A DNA stretch of 53,082 nucleotides from VRUE01 sp036406595. GTDB lineage: Bacteria; Actinomycetota; Thermoleophilia; Solirubrobacterales; 70-9. The stretch spans positions 1 through 53,082 of the forward strand of contig DASXAR010000085.1 of assembly GCA_036406595.1 (NCBI GenBank), given 5' to 3'. The position numbers and the translations under genes were made by a program. The notes under the pieces were generated by a model, which saw only the letters and a program-made list of their open reading frames with translations, was not told where the DNA came from and searched no databases. This document shows positions 17,161-24,639 of this stretch, one piece after another (position 1 is the stretch's first letter; each line of letters opens with the position of its first letter).

Positions 17161-18144
17161 TCAGCCGCAGGACCAGGCGCTCGGCCCGGAGTCTTCCCAG
17201 ATTTCGCCGGCTATCCGGTCCTGTTCTTCCTTCGAAGCTTCCTGCGGGGCTCCGCTGCCGCCGTAGAGCGCCCAGGTTGAGGGCAGGATCTGGTACGCGC
17301 CGCCGGCGCCGCTGCTCGGGTTCACCGCGCCGTAATTGCCCCCCGACTCGCACATCACGATGTAGGTCGGGATCGCGTACGGGCCCCCCAGCCAGCGGCC
17401 GACCGTTTCTTCGGCCGCGGCGCGGCTTGCCGCTTCTGCGGCTTGGATGTCGGCCACCCAGCCGCCGATCTTCCGTTTCAACGTCGCCAGCGACGCAGAG
17501 CGCTGCGCCGAGAGGCCCCGCAGCCGGCGCGCGGCCGCTTCCGCTTCGCTGCGCACCCCGGCGATTTCCGAGCGTGCCGCGGCGAGCCGCTCGTTGTATG
17601 CGTCGACGCGACGCTTCAGCGCGGCGACGCGCTCGAGCTCGCGGCGAACCGAATCGCGCACCTGCGCGACCCGCGCGGCGAGGAGGCTGTCGGAGTCCTG
17701 GATCCGCTGCAGGTACTCGCTGCGGACCGCGAGCTCGTCGAGATCGCTGGAGCCGAGGATGATGCTGGCGGTGCTTGGCGATCCCCCCTCGTAGATCGCG
17801 ACGAGCCGCCGCGCGAGCGCCGTGCGGGCCCTGCGCAGCCTCCGCCTCTCGACCGTGAGTCGTCCTTCCGAGGAGGCCACCGCCGCCGCGAGCCGCGCCG
17901 CGCGTTCCCGGCCGCTCGCCAGCAGCGCGCTGAGGTGGCGCTCATGCCGCGCCGCGGCACCGGCTTCGGCCTGCGCCGCCAGCACCTGTTCCTGGGTGGA
18001 GCGGATCTCGGCGGCAAGCTGCTCGGCTTCGGCCTGGGCTCCGTCCACCCGATCGCGCAGGGCGCCGATGTCGGCGGCCCGGGCCGCGGTCCCCAAGCCC
18101 AGCAGGGCGAGGCAGAGCATCGTGAATGCGGCACGGCGGCGCAT
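17161..18144 (-). CDS. Secreted coiled-coil (CwlO/PcsB-like) protein with Rpf-like transglycosylase domain
   Basis: The 327 residues have a signal peptide (LCLALLGLGTAARAA), a long alanine/arginine/glutamate coiled coil (~25-240) like the N-terminal regulatory part of CwlO, PcsB and RipA-type cell-wall hydrolases, and a C-terminal ~75-residue domain with YIVMCESGGNYGAVNPSSG and GAYQILPSTWALYGG, typical of resuscitation-promoting-factor/lysozyme-like transglycosylases. The catalytic glutamate is probably that of CESGG. It is the last gene of the arginine run, nine bases after the 51-residue membrane gene, so it may be co-transcribed with argG. A cell-wall remodelling role is inferred. Confidence 0.85.
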   Translation of the reverse strand: MRRRAAFTMLCLALLGLGTAARAADIGALRDRVDGAQAEAEQLAAEIRSTQEQVLAAQAEAGAAARHERHLSALLASGRERAARLAAAVASSEGRLTVERRRLRRARTALARRLVAIYEGGSPSTASIILGSSDLDELAVRSEYLQRIQDSDSLLAARVAQVRDSVRRELERVAALKRRVDAYNERLAAARSEIAGVRSEAEAAARRLRGLSAQRSASLATLKRKIGGWVADIQAAEAASRAAAEETVGRWLGGPYAIPTYIVMCESGGNYGAVNPSSGAGGAYQILPSTWALYGGSGAPQEASKEEQDRIAGEIWEDSGPSAWSCG

Positions 18145-18153
18145 CGCCAGGGA

Positions 18154-18309
18154 TCAGCCCTCTGGGACGTTGCGGCTCGCGAGATAGACGGCGATTCCCG
18201 CCGCCACGGCGGCGACGCCGACCCCGATCCGGATCTGGCGCTTGTAGCGAAATCGCAGGTAGAAGAGGGTGGTCCGGACGACCGCCTTGCCGATCGCGCG
18301 GTAGATCAT
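18154..18309 (-). CDS. 51-residue single-span membrane protein overlapping argG
   Basis: Found by reading the gap after argG. The product starts MIYRAIGKAVVRTTLF, has a very basic segment (YLRFRYKRQIRIG) and one hydrophobic helix (VGVAAVAAGIAVYLA), and ends SRNVPEG. The ATG at 18309 overlaps the argG stop in an ATGA junction, the same coupling used elsewhere in this cluster, and the secreted hydrolase starts nine bases after its stop. A positive N-side suggests N-in topology. Function unknown; no family recognised. Confidence 0.68.
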   Translation of the reverse strand: MIYRAIGKAVVRTTLFYLRFRYKRQIRIGVGVAAVAAGIAVYLASRNVPEG

Positions 18310-19583
18310 CGCTTCTCCCCTTCCCCGCGGCCGCGGATCCTATGCGCCATCCGCGACTGCAGCGACCAGAGCTCGATGAATCCGGGCGAGGCGGCCTGCG
18401 AGAAGAGTCCGCCCGATTCCGCGAAGGAGGCGAGGTCGGCGTCGTAGACCGCATTGGGCGAGGAGCGCGTGACGACGCGGGCGCCGCCCTTGTAGAGCTC
18501 GACCCCGATCGTGCCGGTCACCTGCGCGTTGACCGAGTCCATGTAGGCGTCGAGGTCGGCGCGCAGCGGCTCCCACCAGAGCCCCGCGTAGACGAGGTAG
18601 GCCCATTTCTGGTCGAGCCCGGGCTTGAACTGGTTCTGGTGGATGGTCCCAACGAGCTTCTCGAGCTCCTGGTGCGCGGGCAGGAGGATCGCCGCCGCCG
18701 GCACCTCGTAGATGTCGCGGACCTTCAGCCCGACGATCCGGTCCTCGATGTGGTCAACGATCCCGACGCCGTGACGGCTGCCGGCCTCGGCCGCCGCTTC
18801 GAGCAGCTCTACGAGGCCGAGCCGCTCGCCGTTGAGGGCGACCGGCACCCCCGCATCGAAATCAATCGTCACCACCTCGGCCTCGTCGGGCGCGTCGCGC
18901 GGATGCGTGACGAGCTGGAAGACGTCGTCCTCCGGCGCGTGGCCGAGATCCTCGATCCATCGCCCCTCCGAGGAGCGGCCCCAGAGGTTGTCGTCGATCG
19001 AGTACGGGGCGACCTCGGTCCCGCCCTTGACCGGGATACCGTGCTCGCGGGCGTAGGCGATCTCCTCCTCGCGGCCCATCTGCCAGGAGCGGACCGGTGC
19101 GATCACCTTCAGCTCCGGAGCCAGGGTCGCGACGGTGGCCTCGATCCGCACCTGGTCGTTGCCCTTGCCGGTGCAGCCATGGGCGATCGTGTCGCAGCCG
19201 GCCTCTCGGGCGTGCTCGACCGCAAGCTCCGCGATCAGCGGCCGACCGAGGGCCGTGAACAGCGGGTAGCCGCCGCCGTAGAGGGCGTTCGCCCTGATCG
19301 CGGGGGCGACGAAATCGCTCGCGAAGCGCTCGCGCGCGTCCACGACACGGCACTCGAGGGCGCCGAGCCGTTTCGCCTTGTCCTCGATCACCCCGTAGTC
19401 CTCGCCGGGCTGGCCGAGGTTGACGGTCAGGCAGACGACCTCGGCCTGGTAGCGGTCCTGGATCCACTTCAGCATCACGCTCGTGTCGAGCCCTCCCGAG
19501 TAGAGCAGCAGGACCCGGCTGACCTCGGCGGGATCGGCCTCGTAGCCCGCGGTGCGGGCGGTATGGAGCGGCTCGTCGGGCAT
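18306..19583 (-). CDS. argG: Argininosuccinate synthase
   Basis: Joins citrulline and aspartate with ATP in the penultimate step of arginine synthesis. The 425 residues show the ATP-pyrophosphatase loop LLLYSGGLDTSVML, AHGCTGKGNDQVR, and GTEVAPYSIDDNLWGRS. It is slightly longer than average because of a short N-terminal extension. It abuts the Thr-rich gene with no spacer and overlaps the next small gene. argH, its usual partner, is not in the window. Confidence 0.96.
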   Translation of the reverse strand: MPDEPLHTARTAGYEADPAEVSRVLLLYSGGLDTSVMLKWIQDRYQAEVVCLTVNLGQPGEDYGVIEDKAKRLGALECRVVDARERFASDFVAPAIRANALYGGGYPLFTALGRPLIAELAVEHAREAGCDTIAHGCTGKGNDQVRIEATVATLAPELKVIAPVRSWQMGREEEIAYAREHGIPVKGGTEVAPYSIDDNLWGRSSEGRWIEDLGHAPEDDVFQLVTHPRDAPDEAEVVTIDFDAGVPVALNGERLGLVELLEAAAEAGSRHGVGIVDHIEDRIVGLKVRDIYEVPAAAILLPAHQELEKLVGTIHQNQFKPGLDQKWAYLVYAGLWWEPLRADLDAYMDSVNAQVTGTIGVELYKGGARVVTRSSPNAVYDADLASFAESGGLFSQAASPGFIELWSLQSRMAHRIRGRGEGEKR

Positions 19584-19940
19584 CTAGGGCGCCGAGATCC
19601 CGCCGCTGCCGTTTTCTTCTTCGCTGGGCGGGGTGGTCGGCGGCGCGGTGGTGGTCGTTTCGCCCGTGGTCGGTTCGCTCGTCGTCGTCCCGGTCGTTTC
19701 CGTCGTCTCGGTCGTCGAGCCGGTAGTCGTCTCGGTCGATTCGGTGGTCGGCGTCGTCGTCAGAGTCGAGGGAGTCGAGGTCGTCGAGTCTTCGCCATCG
19801 CCTCCCGCGATCACCACGATCGCGACGACGAGGCCGACGATGATCGCGATCAGGCCGGCGATGAGCAGCCGCATGTTGCCGTGGGGACGGCCGCCGTCGC
19901 CGTCCGGCTGGCCCATCACCCGGGTCGGGTCGTCGTGCAC
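19584..19940 (-). CDS. Thr/Ser-rich single-pass membrane protein
   Basis: The 118 residues have an N-terminal ~22-residue cytoplasmic part, one membrane helix (LLIAGLIAIIVGLVVAIVVIA) and an extracellular tail composed almost entirely of threonine, glutamate, serine and proline. Such low-complexity tails act as spacers or glycosylation sites; nothing more specific can be said. The GTG start at 19940 has a strong GGAGGAGGAG upstream. Its stop abuts the argG start codon, so translation of argG probably depends on it. No enzyme function is implied by the operon position. Confidence 0.72.
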   Translation of the reverse strand: MHDDPTRVMGQPDGDGGRPHGNMRLLIAGLIAIIVGLVVAIVVIAGGDGEDSTTSTPSTLTTTPTTESTETTTGSTTETTETTGTTTSEPTTGETTTTAPPTTPPSEEENGSGGISAP

Positions 19941-19942
19941 GC

Positions 19943-20404
19943 TTACTCCTCCTCCTGCGGCCCGAGTATCGCATCGAGGATCTCGTCCGCGTCCTCGATG
20001 TCGAAGCTGCTGCGCAACCGCTTCGCGATGTCCTCGCGCTCGGCTCCGGAAACGGCCATCTGGGTCGCGAGCAGGCGCGCCCCGGCGGAGTTCGAGCGCC
20101 CTTCCGGCGCCGGCTCCTTCCTCTTCTCCGAGACGTCCTCGACGGGCTTCAGGTGCCCGCCGGGCTTCTCGCCCTTGTGCCCGGGATCCAGTTCGTCGGC
20201 GATCTCGCGGAGGCGCTCGGCGACCATCCGGTCGGCCCGCTCGTGTGCCTCGTCGATCTGTTCCTGCGCCTGCCGCTCGGCGTCGTCGATGACGCTCGCG
20301 GCGGCCTGCTCGGCCGCGTCGACGATCTTTGCCAGCCGCTCGGCGGCCTCGGAGGTCGAGGCAGGTGCTTTCCCGCGCGATTTTTTCGGTTTGCGCGCGC
20401 TCAT
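19943..20404 (-). CDS. Coiled-coil protein, DivIVA-like
   Basis: The 153 residues begin with a basic start (SARKPKKSRGK), then an alpha-helical coiled coil (~15-70, with EQAAASVIDDAERQAQEQID), a Pro/Lys/Glu-rich linker, and a C-terminal helical segment (AEREDIAKRLRSSF, IEDADEILDAIL). The helical half resembles DivIVA/Wag31 or ATP synthase b-type coiled coils, but no diagnostic motif is present. The ATG at 20404 overlaps the argD stop (ATGA), so it is coupled to arginine genes. Function unknown; a role in cell-pole or envelope organisation is only a guess. Confidence 0.7.
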   Translation of the reverse strand: MSARKPKKSRGKAPASTSEAAERLAKIVDAAEQAAASVIDDAERQAQEQIDEAHERADRMVAERLREIADELDPGHKGEKPGGHLKPVEDVSEKRKEPAPEGRSNSAGARLLATQMAVSGAEREDIAKRLRSSFDIEDADEILDAILGPQEEE

Positions 20405-21588
20405 CCCGAGTAGCTTAGGAGCGATTCGGAAATCAGCGCAACGGCCCTCTCCACCTGGGACGATTCCACCGTCAGCGGGGGCAGAAGGCGCAGCGTCCCG
20501 GGCTCCGGCACGTTGACGATCAATCCGCGCTCGAGCAGGTCCGCCCCGACCAGGGCGGCGTCGATCCCGTCCTCGAGGCCGACTCCGAGCATCAGGCCCC
20601 GGCCCCGCACCTCGCGCACGCGGTCGAGTGCGAGCAGTCCCTCGCGCAACCGGGTGCCAAGGTCGCGCACCGAGCGCAGCATCGCCGCGTTGTCGACCAG
20701 GTCGAGGACGGCCAGCGCCGCCGCCGAGGCGACGGCGCCGCCGGCAAAGGTCGAGCCGTGGTCCCCGGGCGCCAGCACCTCGGCCGCCGCCGGCGAGGCG
20801 ACGCAGGCGCCGATCGGGAGACCGCCGCCGAGCGCCTTGGCCGTCGTCATCACGTCGGGCCTGACCGGCGACTGCTCATACGCCCAGAGCGAGCCGGTGC
20901 GGCCGACGCCGGTCTGGATCTCATCGAGGATCAGCAGCGCCCCCACCGCGTCGCAGGCCTCCCGCGCCGCCAGCAGCGCCTCGTCGGTGACCGGGTAGAC
21001 GCCCGCCTCGCCCTGGATCGGCTCGATCAGGACCGCGGCGGTGCTCTCGTCGACGGCGTCGCGCAGCGCCGCGGCGTCGTTGAGCGGCACCGAGTGGAAG
21101 CCCGGCAGCATAGGACCGAGGGCGGGGTCTGCGGCGAGGCCGGGCGTCGCCGAGAGGGCGCCGTAGGTGCGGCCGTGAAAGTCCCGCTCGAAGCTGACGA
21201 TCCGCGGCCGCTCGACGCCGCGCGCGTTGGCGTGCTTGCGAGCGACCTTGATCGCGCACTCGTTCGCCTCGGTCCCCGAGTTGGAGAGGAAGACGCGACC
21301 GCCGAGGCTCGACTCGGCGAGCCTCTCGGCGAGCCGCACCATCGGCTCGGTGTAGAAGAGGTTCGAGACGTGCATCAGCCGGCGCGACTGCTCGCAGACC
21401 GCCTCCACGACCGCGGGGTTGCAGTGCCCGACCGAGCAGACCGAGATGCCCGCGAGGAAGTCGAGGTACTCCTTCCCGTCCGCGTCCCAGAGCACGGCAC
21501 CCTCGCCCCGCACGAACTCGACCGGCCCGCGGCGGTAGGTGCGCATCAGGTAGCGCTCCTCGAGCGCCTGAAGCTCGGCGAGTGTCAC
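20401..21588 (-). CDS. argD: Acetylornithine aminotransferase
   Basis: PLP-dependent class III aminotransferase of arginine synthesis, 395 residues. Seen: SVGHCNPAVVEAV, FHGRTYGALSAT, LILDEIQTGVGRTG and the PLP-lysine segment MTTAKALGGGLPIGA. The GTG start at 21588 overlaps the argB stop as GTGA; the open frame extending to 22800 is not coding. Order argC-argJ-argB-argD matches other actinobacteria, but argF, which usually follows, is replaced here by the coiled-coil gene. Confidence 0.95.
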   Translation of the reverse strand: MTLAELQALEERYLMRTYRRGPVEFVRGEGAVLWDADGKEYLDFLAGISVCSVGHCNPAVVEAVCEQSRRLMHVSNLFYTEPMVRLAERLAESSLGGRVFLSNSGTEANECAIKVARKHANARGVERPRIVSFERDFHGRTYGALSATPGLAADPALGPMLPGFHSVPLNDAAALRDAVDESTAAVLIEPIQGEAGVYPVTDEALLAAREACDAVGALLILDEIQTGVGRTGSLWAYEQSPVRPDVMTTAKALGGGLPIGACVASPAAAEVLAPGDHGSTFAGGAVASAAALAVLDLVDNAAMLRSVRDLGTRLREGLLALDRVREVRGRGLMLGVGLEDGIDAALVGADLLERGLIVNVPEPGTLRLLPPLTVESSQVERAVALISESLLSYSG

Positions 21589-22436
21589 GAGGTCACCATC
21601 GTCCCGATTCCGGCGTCGGTGAAGAGCTCGAGAAGCAGGCTGTGCGGACGGCGCCCGTCGATGATGTGAGCCGACTGGGCGCCGCCGCGGATCGCGTCGA
21701 CGCAGGCCTGGAGCTTGGGACGCATCCCGCCGTCCACCTCCGCCAGCCGCTGCTCCACCTCGTCCACCGTGGCGCGCGATATCAGCGAGCCCTCGTCGCC
21801 GGGCTCGGCGAGCCAGCCGGCGACATCGGTGAGGAAGATCGCCTTGTAGGCGCCGAGCGCAGCGGCGACCTTCCCCGCCGCCTCGTCGGCGTTGACGTTG
21901 TAGGCGTTCCCGTCGCGGTCGGAGGCCGAGGAGGCGACCACCGGGATGTAGTCGGCCGCGATGTGGTTGAGGACGTCGACGTCGACCCGCTCGATCGAGC
22001 CGACGAAGCCGACCTGCTCGGCGTTCGGGACAGGCGACACCTCGAAGAGCGAGCCGTCCTGCCCGGAGAGTCCGACGGCGGGCTGGCCGTGGCGGTTGAG
22101 CCGCTGCACGATGTCGGTGTTGAGCTTGCCGAGCAGGACCATCCGGGCGACCTCGACGGTCTCCGAATCGGAGACGCGGAGGCCCTCGTGGAAGCGGACC
22201 TCGAGCCCGAGCCGCTCCATGTGCTCGGTGATCTCGGGGCCCCCGCCGTGGACGATGACCGGGTCGAGCCCGACGTACTTGAGCAGCACCACGTCGGTGG
22301 CGAACCCCTCGCGCAGCTCCTCGGCGCGCATCGCCGAGCCGCCGTACTTGATCACCACCGTCCGCCCGTGAAACTCCCTGATGTAGGGGAGCGCCTCGAG
22401 CAGGGTCTCGACGTTTGTCTCGCTTGCCCGGGTCAT
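21585..22436 (-). CDS. argB: Acetylglutamate kinase
   Basis: Phosphorylates N-acetylglutamate; 283 residues of the amino-acid kinase fold. Motifs: TVVIKYGGSAM (phosphate-binding), VIVHGGGPEITEHMERLG (substrate loop), and NVNADEAAGKVAAALGAYK near the ATP site. The N-terminal stretch is of the length seen in arginine-inhibited enzymes, but feedback inhibition cannot be shown by eye. It overlaps argJ upstream and argD downstream by four bases each. Confidence 0.95.
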   Translation of the reverse strand: MTRASETNVETLLEALPYIREFHGRTVVIKYGGSAMRAEELREGFATDVVLLKYVGLDPVIVHGGGPEITEHMERLGLEVRFHEGLRVSDSETVEVARMVLLGKLNTDIVQRLNRHGQPAVGLSGQDGSLFEVSPVPNAEQVGFVGSIERVDVDVLNHIAADYIPVVASSASDRDGNAYNVNADEAAGKVAAALGAYKAIFLTDVAGWLAEPGDEGSLISRATVDEVEQRLAEVDGGMRPKLQACVDAIRGGAQSAHIIDGRRPHSLLLELFTDAGIGTMVTS

Positions 22437-23611
22437 GTCGTGTACTCCGCGTTGATCCGCACGTACTCATAGCCCAGGTCCGAGAACCAGACCTGCGCCG
22501 CCGCGTCCCCCCTGCCCAGGCGGACCGACAGCTCCGCCTCCGCGGAGTCCGCGGCGAACTCCTCGGCGTCGATGTGGTCGAGGCCAAGCTCCTCGAGCTC
22601 CTCTCCGGCCAGCGCCATGCCCGCCGCCTGCGCGATCCGCCCCCAGTTCGGGTCGCGCCCGAACAGCGCCGTCTTGACCAATGGCGAGTTGGCGATCGCC
22701 CGCGCGGCGCGCTCCGCCTCCTCCTCGTTCGCAGCCTCCCGCACCCGGGCGCAGCCGACCCGTGTCGCCCCCTCGCCGTCGGCGACGATCTGAAGCGCAA
22801 GCTGGAGCAGCACGGCGTCGAGCAGGCCGTCCGGGAGCGGCCGCTCCGCCTCGCCGCTCGCCTGCAGCAGGACGGTGTCGTTGGTGCTCATCTGCCCGTC
22901 GACCGTGATCCGTTCGAACGAGCTCTCGACCGCCGCCCGCAGCTCCGCCTCGGGATCCTCGAGGGCGGCGTCGGTCTGCACGAAGCAGAGCATCGTCGCA
23001 AAGCCGGGCTGGATCATTCCGGCGCCCTTCGCCTGCGCCGAGAGGGTCACCCCGTCGCAGCGCACCGTGCACCGCTTCGGGAACGCGTCGGTGGTCATGA
23101 TCGCCTCGGCGAACTCGGCGCCCCCGTCGGGCCGCACCGCCACCGCCGCGCGGCGCACCCCCGCGACGACGTCGTCGACCGGCAGCGCGACGCCGATCTT
23201 CCCGGTGGCGGCGATCGCCACCTGCGAGGGATCGAGCCCAAGCTCCTCGGCCGCGGCCCGCTGGATCGCGACGGAGTCCCGCATCCCCTGCTCGCCGGTC
23301 GCCGCGTTCGCGTTCCCGGCCTTGACCGCGGCGGCGCGGATCGAGCCGAGGTCGCAGCTCTCCCGGCAGAGTCGCACCGGCGCCGCGGCAGCGGCGTTCG
23401 GGGTCAGCAGCAGCGCGGAGTCGCAGCGCTCGGAGCGGGCGACGACGACGGCCGCGTCGGTCCGGCCGCTCTCCTTCAGACCGCAGGCGACCGCGCCCGC
23501 GGCGAAGCCCGCCGGAAGCTGGGCGGGATCGACCTCCTCGACCCCAGGCGGAGGCTCGACCCAGCGGGAGCGGAAGAAGGTCGTTACCTGACCGGAGTCC
23601 GCCGCGCTCAC
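22433..23611 (-). CDS. argJ: Glutamate N-acetyltransferase / ornithine acetyltransferase
   Basis: Recycles the acetyl group between acetylornithine and glutamate, 392 residues. The self-cleavage site is visible as GFATMLCF, where the threonine becomes the nucleophile of the beta chain. KAGNANAATGEQG and VGCARVREAANEEEAERAAR also match. Having ArgJ implies the cyclic arginine pathway; whether it is mono- or bifunctional is not determinable here. GTG start overlaps the argC stop (GTGA). Confidence 0.95.
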   Translation of the reverse strand: MSAADSGQVTTFFRSRWVEPPPGVEEVDPAQLPAGFAAGAVACGLKESGRTDAAVVVARSERCDSALLLTPNAAAAAPVRLCRESCDLGSIRAAAVKAGNANAATGEQGMRDSVAIQRAAAEELGLDPSQVAIAATGKIGVALPVDDVVAGVRRAAVAVRPDGGAEFAEAIMTTDAFPKRCTVRCDGVTLSAQAKGAGMIQPGFATMLCFVQTDAALEDPEAELRAAVESSFERITVDGQMSTNDTVLLQASGEAERPLPDGLLDAVLLQLALQIVADGEGATRVGCARVREAANEEEAERAARAIANSPLVKTALFGRDPNWGRIAQAAGMALAGEELEELGLDHIDAEEFAADSAEAELSVRLGRGDAAAQVWFSDLGYEYVRINAEYTT

Positions 23612-24639
23612 AGCAGCCCCTCCGTCTCATCGATTCCCAGCATCAGGTTGAGGCACTGCACCGCCTGTCCGGAGGCCCCCTTCCAGAGGTTGTCGATCGC
23701 CGAGAAGGCGAGGACGCGCCCGCGCTCCTCGACGGTCACGTAGATGTGACACTCGTTGCTGTCGCGCACGTCGCGCAATCCCGGCGGCGCCTCGACGGCG
23801 TGGACGAACGGCTCACCGGCGTAGCGCGTCGCGTACATCGACCGCACCTCCTCCCTGGAGAGCGGCTCGTCGAGCTGCGCGTAGCAGCTGGTCAGCTCGC
23901 CCTGATCGAGCGGCAGCAGATGGGGCACGAAGGTGACCGGCGCCGGGCCGCCCAGAGCCGCCAGCTCCTGCTCGATCTCGGGACGGTGGCGATGGCCCTC
24001 GGTCTTGTAGGGGAAGGCGTTCTCGTCCATCGAGACGTAGTGCATGGCGTCGCCGCCGCCACGGCCCGCGCCCGAGACACCCTGCTTGGCGTCGATCACC
24101 ACGTCGCTCAGCAGGCCTTTCTCGGCGAGCGGGGCGAGCGCCAGCACGCTCGCGGTCGGGTAGCAGCCCGGCACGGCGACAAGCTCCGCCTCCCGCAGCT
24201 TCTCCCGGTAGAGCTCGGTCAGACCGTAGACCGCGCCGTCGAGGAGGTCCGGAGCTCCGTGCTCCCCGTACCAGCGCTCATAGGTCGGCAGGTCGCGCAG
24301 CCGGAAGTCGGCGGATAGGTCGGCGACGAGGACCCCGAGGCCGCGCAGCGCCGCCACGGTGGGCGCGGAGGCGCCGTGGGGGTAGGCGACGATCGCCGCG
24401 TCGATGCCCTCCAGCGAGTCGAGGTCCAGCTCGGTCAGCTCGAGCGGCACCCGGTAGCGCGGATAGAGGCGGTCGAGGCGTGTGCCGGCGTCGCTGCGCG
24501 AGGTGACGGCGACGAGCTCGAGCCGGGGATGCCGCCAGACGATGTGCGCGGCGAGCGCGCCTGTGAATCCGGAGGCACCGGCGACCAGCACCCGAGCGAC
24601 GGGGTCGCCCGAAAGCGGTTGTCGTGTCGAGTCATTCAC
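23608..24639 (-). CDS. argC: N-acetyl-gamma-glutamyl-phosphate reductase
   Basis: NADPH-dependent reductase of arginine synthesis, 343 residues. It has the Rossmann start VLVAGASGFTGALAAHI, the catalytic cysteine in AVPGCYPTASVLAL, and PHLLPLDQGELTS. The GTG at 24639 overlaps the pheT stop by eight bases; the longer open frame to 24834 is inside pheT and not used. First gene of the argCJBD block, directly coupled to pheST. Confidence 0.94.
   Translation of the reverse strand: MNDSTRQPLSGDPVARVLVAGASGFTGALAAHIVWRHPRLELVAVTSRSDAGTRLDRLYPRYRVPLELTELDLDSLEGIDAAIVAYPHGASAPTVAALRGLGVLVADLSADFRLRDLPTYERWYGEHGAPDLLDGAVYGLTELYREKLREAELVAVPGCYPTASVLALAPLAEKGLLSDVVIDAKQGVSGAGRGGGDAMHYVSMDENAFPYKTEGHRHRPEIEQELAALGGPAPVTFVPHLLPLDQGELTSCYAQLDEPLSREEVRSMYATRYAGEPFVHAVEAPPGLRDVRDSNECHIYVTVEERGRVLAFSAIDNLWKGASGQAVQCLNLMLGIDETEGLL

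Noticed and set aside
19633..19940. Plus-strand valine-rich open frame and GTC repeats read as a DNA repeat element
   Set aside because: It is the complement of the Thr-rich coding tail; repetition follows from the amino acid composition.
20401..22800. 799-codon frame suggesting an argD fusion
   Set aside because: The N-terminal 400 residues are the wrong frame of argB/argJ; argD starts at the GTG overlapping the argB stop.
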